A stretch of 64,000 bases of DNA, taken from the NCBI RefSeq assembly GCF_023272795.1, contig NZ_CP096829.1:682001-746000 (forward strand), read 5' to 3'. Positions within the stretch are counted from its first letter, which is position 1. Each line of letters begins with the position of its first letter. The stretch is from Flavobacterium humidisoli. Its GTDB lineage: Bacteria; Bacteroidota; Bacteroidia; Flavobacteriales; Flavobacteriaceae. Of this stretch, positions 50,872 through 58,112 are shown in pieces. The position numbers and the translations under genes were made by a program. The notes under the pieces were generated by a model. The model had not been told where the DNA came from and did no database searches. It was given only the letters and a program-made list of their open reading frames with translations.

Positions 50872-51873
50872 TCAAAGTTGTTTCTCTGCAATGAAAAACC
50901 AATTTTTATAAATTTGATATGAAATCGAACTATCATCTTTTAAATGTGGAGTTTCAATTATTTTATCAACTATTGTTTTATAATTATTCTTTTCAAAAAA
51001 CGATTTAAATTCTTCAGCCGTTAACATTTCCGTCTCATCAGAAAAGAAGTAATCTAAAGGTCCAAAATGAATAAATAATCCTTTTGATTTTAAAATACTA
51101 TTAATTTTAGGAAACCAAAGCTTGAGAGCAATTACATCGGTAAAGTAGATTGAAAATATAGTATTTAAAGAATAATTATTAAATGGCAAGTCTAAGACAT
51201 CAGAAACAAAAAAATCAATTTTATCAGCTATTTTTTTTCTATTTTCAATGTCTATTGCAGCAGTATATTTTCTTGCAACATCTTCTATTTTAAAGACATT
51301 CTTTGGATTAGGATTATAAAAGTCATAGCTAACATTATTTAGCAACTTATTTATATGCCATATCATGGAAAAAGATTTATCTGTAGAATATATTTTATCA
51401 AAAATATCACAAAATTCGACAACTAATCTACCTGCTCCACAACCTAAAAACAAAGAATTTTGAAATTTATAATTACTAAGTTCTTCTTTTATAGAATTAA
51501 CAATGATTTCAATCTGCTCTTCCCCTTCTTTTAAATAGCACCAATCTCTCTTTAGGTACCAAAAATCTTTTAATGTTATTTGATAATTATCATTTCTATT
51601 CAAATTTAACTTTAAGATATTATCAACACTAACTGTATCTTTTAATACTGCTAAAATTTCATTAATATTATTAAAATTCTCTAAATATGCTTCAAGAAGT
51701 TTATCAACATATTGCTGTCTTTCACCATTATATCTGCTTAAATTTAAAAGTTTATTTTCATTACTTTTATTACTGTTATAAAGGAGTAAAAATGATTCAG
51801 CTAAATACGAATCTACATCTTTAATGTAAATTTTAACACCACCAATTATTACAAAATCTGTATTAAATACCAT
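50872..51873 (-). CDS. SAM-dependent methyltransferase, carnosine-N-methyltransferase-like
   Basis: A 333-residue enzyme. The N-terminal 120 residues are helical. The block YLKRDWCYLKEGEEQIEIIV followed by SLFLGCGAGRLVVEFCDIFD, then STDKSFSMIWHINKLLNN, has the order of N2227-type (carnosine N-methyltransferase-like) proteins: a D-W run, the SAM-binding G-x-G-x-G-R-L, then an N/D-x-S-x-M motif. Those enzymes methylate an imidazole nitrogen. The cluster context and the conserved His in the peptide core make His methylation a testable guess, not a demonstrated role. It lies 7 bp downstream of the CmoA-like gene. Confidence 0.7.
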   Translation of the reverse strand: MVFNTDFVIIGGVKIYIKDVDSYLAESFLLLYNSNKSNENKLLNLSRYNGERQQYVDKLLEAYLENFNNINEILAVLKDTVSVDNILKLNLNRNDNYQITLKDFWYLKRDWCYLKEGEEQIEIIVNSIKEELSNYKFQNSLFLGCGAGRLVVEFCDIFDKIYSTDKSFSMIWHINKLLNNVSYDFYNPNPKNVFKIEDVARKYTAAIDIENRKKIADKIDFFVSDVLDLPFNNYSLNTIFSIYFTDVIALKLWFPKINSILKSKGLFIHFGPLDYFFSDETEMLTAEEFKSFFEKNNYKTIVDKIIETPHLKDDSSISYQIYKNWFFIAEKQL

Positions 51874-51880
51874 AAAAAAT

Positions 51881-52564
51881 TTACTTAATTGCTAAAAAAC
51901 CTTCGAAACAAACATATTTCATAATGCTGACAACATCTTTAAATCCAGCTCTCTGAAGTAAATCCAAATTGCCTTGAGTAGAAAAAGGTTCCAAAACTCC
52001 TTTTAAACTCCGCGTCTTATCAAAAATATCTTCCTTAGAAAAACCTTGTTCTAATTTGTAGTCATTATATAAAGCTGTAAAAATATCTTGAAACCTAGCA
52101 TCCGGTCCACGAACTTTTTCAAATAGAACAAATGCTCCTCCCCAATTAAGTGACTCATATATTTTATCAAAAATCAGTTGCCTCTCTCTAGGTTTAATAA
52201 ATTGAATTGTATAGTATGAAACTATCATATCAGCTTTGTCAAGATTCATACTTAGAATATTATCACATATGATATCGATTTCATTGTATTCTAAAACCTT
52301 TTTATTAGCAAAATCAACCATGTCTTGTTCGATTTCTACTCCTATAAACTTTATATTCTTTTTTCTGTTGTGTTCAGCTAGTTGCAATGTAAGTGAACCT
52401 GTACTGCACCCTATCTCATAACACACCGAATCATTTGAAAGAAAAAAATCGGAAAGGCGACAAACCAAATCATGTCCCTCCTTATACATAGGAACAGATT
52501 TTAAAATATGGTTGTCGAATTTTTCAACAATTTCACCTGAAAAATTCCAATCAGCATTCATCAT
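51881..52564 (-). CDS. CmoA-like SAM-dependent enzyme
   Basis: A 227-residue Rossmann-fold enzyme resembling CmoA over its whole length: WNFSGEIVEKFDNHILKSVP, YEIGCSTGSLTLQLAEHN (SAM site), YYTIQFIKPRERQLIFDKIY, NWGGAFVLFEKV, then TRSLKGVLEPFS and LQRAGFKDVVSIMKYVCFEG. CmoA makes carboxy-S-adenosylmethionine from SAM and prephenate for tRNA wobble modification. The Arg in TRS corresponds to the carboxylate-binding Arg region of CmoA. Here it sits between the two peptide-precursor genes, so either peptide methylation or Cx-SAM supply is possible. It is tightly linked to the next methyltransferase gene. Confidence 0.75.
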   Translation of the reverse strand: MMNADWNFSGEIVEKFDNHILKSVPMYKEGHDLVCRLSDFFLSNDSVCYEIGCSTGSLTLQLAEHNRKKNIKFIGVEIEQDMVDFANKKVLEYNEIDIICDNILSMNLDKADMIVSYYTIQFIKPRERQLIFDKIYESLNWGGAFVLFEKVRGPDARFQDIFTALYNDYKLEQGFSKEDIFDKTRSLKGVLEPFSTQGNLDLLQRAGFKDVVSIMKYVCFEGFLAIK

Positions 52565-52601
52565 CTCTATTGAATTAAAATTTTTTATTAGTTAAATAAA
52601 A

Positions 52602-52631
52602 AATAGGAAAGTTTGAATCAACTTCCCTATT
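52602..52631 (-). terminator. Hairpin between precursor gene 2 and the CmoA-like gene
   Basis: AATAGGAAAGTT and AACTTCCCTATT pair with one mismatch. Its place right after a small precursor gene suggests an attenuating or mRNA-stabilising hairpin that raises precursor over enzyme levels. Confidence 0.5.
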
Positions 52632-52659
52632 AATACAATTTTAGTTATCAGCTGGAATA

Positions 52660-52839
52660 TTACCAGCTATATTGATAACCTCCAGGAATTCTTTCCCAGT
52701 GACAAGCACCTAAAATCCCTCCAGTTAATTTCTCCAAATCAACTTGATCTTGTTCTTGAAGTGCAATACTTTTAAATTGCTCCAAAGACAACTTCTGTCC
52801 TTCTTTAACTGCTGCTTGAAAATTTTTCAAATCTAACAT
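52660..52839 (-). CDS. Double-glycine leader peptide precursor 2 (59 residues)
   Basis: An ORF of 59 codons from the ATG at 52839, short enough to be missed by length filters. The leader begins MLDLKNFQAAVKEGQKLSLE and ends DLEKLTGG at residue 41, exactly as in precursor 1. The predicted core of 18 residues is ILGACHWERIPGGYQYSW, sharing ILGACH with precursor 1 but otherwise different. It lies between a 199-residue hypothetical gene and the SAM enzymes on the same strand. Confidence 0.85.
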   Translation of the reverse strand: MLDLKNFQAAVKEGQKLSLEQFKSIALQEQDQVDLEKLTGGILGACHWERIPGGYQYSW

Positions 52840-52893
52840 ACACTATTTCGTATTAAATTAATAATTTGATAAAGTAAATACTTATTTTTTTAA

Positions 52894-53493
52894 TTAACAA
52901 ATATTTAATGCATTACTTCTTAATGTGTAGTTAACCAATAAATCAATGGTAAAATCATTAATTTCATCATCATTTTCATGAGGAACTATTTCCTTTAAAG
53001 AATCTCGTAACTGATATCCATAAAAATTCGATTTATTTTTCACCAAATCAACCAATATCAAATCGTAATTACTTAAAATAAAATTAAAGTATCCCCATTC
53101 TTTTTTAAATGAATAACTAATATAAGATACTACCAACTTATCCATATCATGAGTAGTCTGGAAAGTATCATATATTACTTTTTTATCTACCGTATCAATA
53201 TAAAAAAGCAGGCCCTGATCATTAATTTTAAATTCACAATCAAGAATTTGCACTCTATTTTCTTTATTATGCTGTTGTATAGTAAGATAATTTTTAAGCC
53301 TGTTCTTATATAAATTATCGTAATCGATATTTAAATGATAGTTATATATATAATCATCCATTTCAAACTTCGTAAATAAAACCTCAGCGTTAATTTCCGA
53401 TATAGCTTTCAATAATTCTGTTCTGTCAAAATTTTCCGCATCAATCTTGTAATCTCTTTCTAAAACTGCTTTCGTTTCTTTAAAATAATTCAT
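52894..53493 (-). CDS. Hypothetical protein of the peptide cluster
   Basis: A 199-residue soluble protein, acidic and rich in Asn/Asp/Tyr (YIYNYHLNIDYDNLYKNRLK, then CEFKINDQGLLFYIDTVDK). No motif or fold was recognised. It overlaps the upstream DUF6734-like gene by 14 bp and sits directly before precursor gene 2, so it belongs to the biosynthetic operon and may be a modification helper or immunity protein. This is inferred from position only. Confidence 0.7.
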   Translation of the reverse strand: MNYFKETKAVLERDYKIDAENFDRTELLKAISEINAEVLFTKFEMDDYIYNYHLNIDYDNLYKNRLKNYLTIQQHNKENRVQILDCEFKINDQGLLFYIDTVDKKVIYDTFQTTHDMDKLVVSYISYSFKKEWGYFNFILSNYDLILVDLVKNKSNFYGYQLRDSLKEIVPHENDDEINDFTIDLLVNYTLRSNALNIC

Positions 53494-54394
53494 AATGGTT
53501 ATCTCTAAGTGTTCTTTTTACTTTTTCGTAATATTCAGGATAATTTTCTTTAAATGTCATATATATAAACTCGTTCATGTTTAATGATTTTTTCCATGTT
53601 GAGACAGGATGTATATAACTAGTTCTTGGAACATCGTGTATTTTTACTAGTTCAGCGAAGCTTTTACTAATAGGCATTGACATATACGGCTCGATAGGCA
53701 TGTTTTTTTCTATTGACAAACTATAAAATAACGCTTGCTCAAAAAAAACATTAAATGGCGTTAAGTGAGGAAGTAAATCTAATTTATCATAATTTTTATC
53801 AATAATCTCAAAAGCTTTTTTTGTATACATTTTAAAAAAATCAATGTCGCACCCTCCAATTATTCCAGCATTAATACCTTCAAAATTATTTAAGGTTGCT
53901 TTAGATTTTACATATTTTTTCATCTCTAATGGTAACGTGAAATTATTTTTTTCAATCTCCTCAGTAACTAATGCATAATATTCTACATTATTCTCGAAGT
54001 TCTGGCAAATTAAAGATTTAGATAGCAAGTCTTTTTCAAATTCTTTCCATATAAAAATATCGTTGTCAATATGTAAAAAAGGTTCGTCTTGAATTTCATA
54101 CGCTTTTATCTTACCGACTGCCCATAGCTCGGGTCTATAATTATTAATCTCGTTTAAACTGGTATTAACTTTATCATAAGGTAATTCTAAATCGTCAATT
54201 AAAATTTTAGCGCCCAGATCATCTGTTACAAGTTCAACATTTGAATAAAACTCTTTAAGTTTCAAGACACTTAAGCAATTTGAAATTAAAAACATTTCAT
54301 TATTTAGCCAAGATCCGCCTTTTGCTTTCTTTTTTTCTATTGAGTGCAAGAAAGGCTTAGTCCAAAAGCTTTGTACTATTTTATAATTATTCAT
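53480..54394 (-). CDS. DUF6734/glycosyltransferase-like protein of the peptide cluster
   Basis: A 304-residue protein. It starts NNYKIVQSFWTKPFLHSIEK and carries FLHIDNDIFIWKEFEKDLLS, a D-x-D-like motif on a Rossmann-type background as in GT-A glycosyltransferases (nucleotide-sugar metal binding), and NNFEGINAGIIGGCDIDFFK, typical of sugar-transferase-like active sites. I recall it as the DUF6734 family, common in Flavobacterium. The role in the cluster could be peptide glycosylation; this is inference. It is coupled by a 4-bp ATGA overlap to the TPR gene and by 14 bp to the following gene. Confidence 0.7.
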   Translation of the reverse strand: MNNYKIVQSFWTKPFLHSIEKKKAKGGSWLNNEMFLISNCLSVLKLKEFYSNVELVTDDLGAKILIDDLELPYDKVNTSLNEINNYRPELWAVGKIKAYEIQDEPFLHIDNDIFIWKEFEKDLLSKSLICQNFENNVEYYALVTEEIEKNNFTLPLEMKKYVKSKATLNNFEGINAGIIGGCDIDFFKMYTKKAFEIIDKNYDKLDLLPHLTPFNVFFEQALFYSLSIEKNMPIEPYMSMPISKSFAELVKIHDVPRTSYIHPVSTWKKSLNMNEFIYMTFKENYPEYYEKVKRTLRDNHYELF

Positions 54395-55188
54395 TTTAAT
54401 AAATTTTCTATTTGTTTAAGGTATATTTTATCAAGCGGATTGGTATAATTATCTTTCATACTAAACCCTTTGTTGTAAAAATCTTTAGCCTTTAGAAGAT
54501 TCTCTTTACTTAAGCTTGTTTTTTTTTCTTTTTTGTAGGCTAGTGCTAAATAATAGTATGTCTCAGCTAAATAATCATTTAATGTAATTTCTTTTTTTAA
54601 ACTTTTAATAGCTTCTTTAATATTACCAGTTTCATAATACAGAATTCCTAAATGCAGATAATCATAATTTTGAGGTGTGTAATCTTTAACAGACAACTGT
54701 TCTTTAATTAAATTAATCGCTTTCTCTTTTTTTCCAAGTGATTTATAGCATAGTGCAATAACTATTTTCAAATGATAATCCCCGTTCTGTGAATATCCAA
54801 TATTGTCTTTGTTAATTTTCTCAAGAGCTTCTAGGTCTGTCAACGCTCCTTGGTAATCTCGCAGAAACTGATACTTACACCAGCCTCTATAACCTAAATT
54901 ATCACTAGGATTAACATCAACAGCTTTATCAATTATTTTTTTCCACGTAATAAAATCTCCCCTTTTTAAATAAGGAACAGACTTTTCTCTATAAGCATAA
55001 TCAAGGTTTGGACACATTTCAATTGCTTCATCAAAATCCATCTGAGAGAATTTATGGCCTTGATACTGTTCGGCATTTACTGCAATTTCGCACGCTTTTT
55101 TACAAATGGAATCTTTAAATGCATTGCAATTTGGCTGGCAAAAAATTATGGTCGGAAATAGTATTAAAATTACTTTTAAGATTCTCAT
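54391..55188 (-). CDS. Secreted tetratricopeptide-repeat protein
   Basis: A 265-residue protein with an N-terminal signal peptide (MRILKVILILFPTIIFCQPN), then TPR-like helical pairs over about 60-245 (DNLGYRGWCKYQFLRDYQGA, YLHLGILYYETGNIKEAIKS, AETYYYLALAYKKEKKTSLS). TPRs mediate protein contacts, so it is probably a periplasmic scaffold for the exported peptide or its machinery. It starts in a 4-bp overlap with the upstream fusion gene and ends in a 4-bp overlap with the next gene. Confidence 0.8.
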   Translation of the reverse strand: MRILKVILILFPTIIFCQPNCNAFKDSICKKACEIAVNAEQYQGHKFSQMDFDEAIEMCPNLDYAYREKSVPYLKRGDFITWKKIIDKAVDVNPSDNLGYRGWCKYQFLRDYQGALTDLEALEKINKDNIGYSQNGDYHLKIVIALCYKSLGKKEKAINLIKEQLSVKDYTPQNYDYLHLGILYYETGNIKEAIKSLKKEITLNDYLAETYYYLALAYKKEKKTSLSKENLLKAKDFYNKGFSMKDNYTNPLDKIYLKQIENLLK

Positions 55189-56834
55189 GGTAAAATTTCA
55201 AGGAGTTTATAATTATCCAATTTAAAAGTCAAGTACTGATAATAATCGAAATTTTTCCCATCATATTCTCCAACTAACCAGCCATCAAGAGATTTAGTTA
55301 TTTCTAATAATTGACTTTTAACACTCTCATCAAACTTTGCAGGCAAATAATTTAAGTTCATTTCTTGAACTCTAAACAAACCGGTTTTCCCTTCGCAGTT
55401 CACTAAAAACCGTATTGTTATATATCCTGTTCCTCCTTCTTTATCTCCAATCATCCCGGGGTGATATTTTTCTTTGAATATTTTAATAATTTCGTATTTT
55501 TCTCCTTTATATTGAAATCCTTTAGAAAAATTATAATATTGTGCTGTTTGCTTTTCATCACATATTTTAAAACTTTGATCATCAATTAAAGGATCAAAAT
55601 TAATATCACCAACCCGTTGAGGATATGATTCTTTTATTTCTTGAGCATTAATGTTCAATGACAACAGAAAAAAAATTAAAATGCTCAATTTCATTAAGTT
55701 TGTTTTATTAAATACTTTATAAGAAAAAACATACGGCTGATTCGATACATCTAAAGAATAAATTGTCTTGCGGTTTCTTTCTGTCAATTCGTCACATCTT
55801 GAAGAAAAAAAAGTATACCATTTTAGTCCTTCTGACTTATAAAGATGTGGCAAACTGAATTTCTCAACCGAGGCATTAAACCTTTTCATGTTGCTAGAAA
55901 ATCGTCCTAGTAATTCATGAAGTTGCCTTTCATTAAAGACATTATTTTTTATACAGTTTTCAAAACAAATATTAATATTTGACTGCGTGAACATTCCATG
56001 GAATCGACCGTAGACTTCTCCATGATCTTGTGGATTTTTTGTAAAATCTGAAATAGGGCTTTTAAATGGAATAGTGAATAAATCTAATTTTGTATCATAC
56101 GTCAAAGTATTAAAAACAACATGAGAGCCTTCGTGTAAAATGTGATCCAAAAAAAATATTTCGTCATCTTCATTATTGACGTTTAAAAAAATCATATTAT
56201 GACATTGAATGGAAGCAAAAGAATATGGCTCCCCACAATACATCATAACTTTTTTCACATTCTTTTTTAATAATTTAAAATAATCAAAATAATATTTTTT
56301 TATTATATCCAGAGCATTATTAAAATGATCAATATGTTTGGTAAAAAGATTGTTTGTTTCAACATTTACAATTTTCCCCTCATTATTTACAAACATACAT
56401 TCCTGAAGTGGATGAATCGTTTTTACTAATTCAATTTGTTCTTTCAAATAAAAAATTGGCTCGAAATCGTAATTGATCTTATTATTGTCACTATCTATTA
56501 GCGTGAATTTATCCTCTATATTTACTAATATTAATTCACTTTCCAAAACATTGGTTTTAAAATACCCTATTTTAGAAATATAAATTATTCCCTCTTTATT
56601 TGTAAATACAGCTATTTTTTCCTTAGCAGTTTTCTCATAACCATAGATAAGGCAATCTAACCACTTATTATCCTTTTGAGTTACGTAAGCAAAAAGAAGA
56701 GGGTCCTGATAAATTTCTTGATTGTCGAAATCTAATCTTTCAAAAATATCATTATGCCTTCTGTAAAGTAAAAGCTTGAGTGAGTCAATAGTTTTATCCA
56801 GGCATGCATCAAAATCATCATAAAAAAAATCCAT
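55185..56834 (-). CDS. HExxH-type peptide hydroxylase domain fused to a secreted TonB-C-like domain
   Basis: A 549-residue fusion. Residues 1 to about 375 match the HExxH peptide beta-hydroxylase type (alpha-ketoglutarate dependent): HILHEGSHVVFN with metal ligands His234 and His238, and YGRFHGMFTQSNI with a third His near 279. From Met381 an independent signal peptide (MKLSILIFFLLSLNINAQ) begins in frame, followed by a TonB C-terminal-like domain (GTGYITIRFLVNCEGKTGLF to YYQYLTFKLDNYK). In the +1 frame the junction reads TAATGA with tandem stops overlapping this Met, so ancestrally there were probably two coupled genes. The true products may be two proteins. Confidence 0.75.
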   Translation of the reverse strand: MDFFYDDFDACLDKTIDSLKLLLYRRHNDIFERLDFDNQEIYQDPLLFAYVTQKDNKWLDCLIYGYEKTAKEKIAVFTNKEGIIYISKIGYFKTNVLESELILVNIEDKFTLIDSDNNKINYDFEPIFYLKEQIELVKTIHPLQECMFVNNEGKIVNVETNNLFTKHIDHFNNALDIIKKYYFDYFKLLKKNVKKVMMYCGEPYSFASIQCHNMIFLNVNNEDDEIFFLDHILHEGSHVVFNTLTYDTKLDLFTIPFKSPISDFTKNPQDHGEVYGRFHGMFTQSNINICFENCIKNNVFNERQLHELLGRFSSNMKRFNASVEKFSLPHLYKSEGLKWYTFFSSRCDELTERNRKTIYSLDVSNQPYVFSYKVFNKTNLMKLSILIFFLLSLNINAQEIKESYPQRVGDINFDPLIDDQSFKICDEKQTAQYYNFSKGFQYKGEKYEIIKIFKEKYHPGMIGDKEGGTGYITIRFLVNCEGKTGLFRVQEMNLNYLPAKFDESVKSQLLEITKSLDGWLVGEYDGKNFDYYQYLTFKLDNYKLLEILP

Positions 56835-56836
56835 AA

Positions 56837-58108
56837 TTACTGTTTTAAATCTTTAGTCAAAATGTATACAAATCGCTCAATTAATTTTAAATCCGCTGTT
56901 ATTATTTCTGCTTGACCTACTAAATTGTTTGGCTTAATTTTTTTATTCTGATTAGTTATTAATCCATTGTCTAACGAAATGTTTATAAAGTAGTAATTAG
57001 AATTTGTTACAGTTGTAATTTTATTAATTTTTCCTTGCAAATAACCATATTCTTCGGATGGATAATTTGCTAATTTGATTATTACTTTTTGACCTTTCTT
57101 TACTTTACCGGAGCCAACAGTAGCCATTTTACCTCGAGCAAAATAGCTTCCTTTTTCTGACTGGACTAAAGTAAAGAGGACTTGTTCATTTTTTACAAAC
57201 TGATTAATTTTCCAGACCTCAAAAAAGTTTATGTTACCATCAGCTGGCGCTTCAAATAAATATTTATTTTTCCAATTTAAAATTTGGGATTTTAATTCTT
57301 GAACTGCAGTACTGATATTCGTTACATAATCAATATTTTGATTTTCCTTTTCTAAAATTAACTCCGCATTATCTTTCTTAATTAAACTCTTATCGCTTTC
57401 AAGATTAGATATATTCGTACTAAAACTTTTATACCTGTTTTCTGTCTGAAGTAACTCAATTTGCATTTTTTCAAAATCACTTTTAGAAATCACTCCCTTT
57501 TCAAACAATTCCGAATATCTTAAATAATCCCCTTTTTTAAATTCATATTCTTTTTTAGCTATTTCTTTTTGATAATTATAATCTGACTGAATGTTATTTA
57601 CTTTATTAATTCTCTCTTTATTTGAACTAATACCGACTAGTTGTGGATTATAGGTTTTATAAAATTTATATTGACTTATGAACTTAATTAAATTATTAAA
57701 ATATAATTGGCTTTCTCCAAGCTCTAATTTCTCGGGAATTTTCACTATCAATTCTTCAAATGGAAGATTAAGTAGCGAATCAATTTCCTTCATATCCTCT
57801 GTGTTTGCAGAGTTTTCTATAACAGCAATCCACTGACCTTTTTTAATAAACTGACCATCGCTAAAATATAATTCCTTTAGCTTTCCACTAGTTCTACTAA
57901 CAATATTGATCGGAGGATTTTGCGATGTAATTTCTACTTCAGAAACAACAATATCGGGATATTTAATTACCCATGTCAATAACAGTAATATGAATATTAT
58001 AATAAAAAAAACGGAATTCCCCCATGAAATGATCCAAGAGGGCGTTTTTTCCAATATCTCTTTTGAATACTCGCTTTGCTCGCTTAATAAATCAATTTTC
58101 TTTTTCAT
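56837..58108 (-). CDS. HlyD-family periplasmic adaptor protein
   Basis: A 423-residue membrane-fusion protein: a cytoplasmic start, one TM helix (about 30-48), a barrel/lipoyl half (ENSANTEDMKEIDS), a long coiled coil (about 165-275) including EKGVISKSDFEKMQIELLQT, and a second lipoyl half (FEAPADGNINFFEVWKINQF) followed by a beta barrel (GSGKVKKGQKVIIKLANYPS). It should link the neighbouring ABC exporter to an outer-membrane TolC-like channel, which is not encoded in the window. It is located 4 bp after the exporter gene. Confidence 0.9.
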   Translation of the reverse strand: MKKKIDLLSEQSEYSKEILEKTPSWIISWGNSVFFIIIFILLLLTWVIKYPDIVVSEVEITSQNPPINIVSRTSGKLKELYFSDGQFIKKGQWIAVIENSANTEDMKEIDSLLNLPFEELIVKIPEKLELGESQLYFNNLIKFISQYKFYKTYNPQLVGISSNKERINKVNNIQSDYNYQKEIAKKEYEFKKGDYLRYSELFEKGVISKSDFEKMQIELLQTENRYKSFSTNISNLESDKSLIKKDNAELILEKENQNIDYVTNISTAVQELKSQILNWKNKYLFEAPADGNINFFEVWKINQFVKNEQVLFTLVQSEKGSYFARGKMATVGSGKVKKGQKVIIKLANYPSEEYGYLQGKINKITTVTNSNYYFINISLDNGLITNQNKKIKPNNLVGQAEIITADLKLIERFVYILTKDLKQ

Positions 58109-58112
58109 TTTT

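Noticed and set aside
50736..50936. 66-codon ORF upstream of precursor gene 1 as another precursor
   Set aside because: It has no double-glycine leader, overlaps the promoter and the methyltransferase 3' end, and is basic and repetitive; probably a shadow frame.
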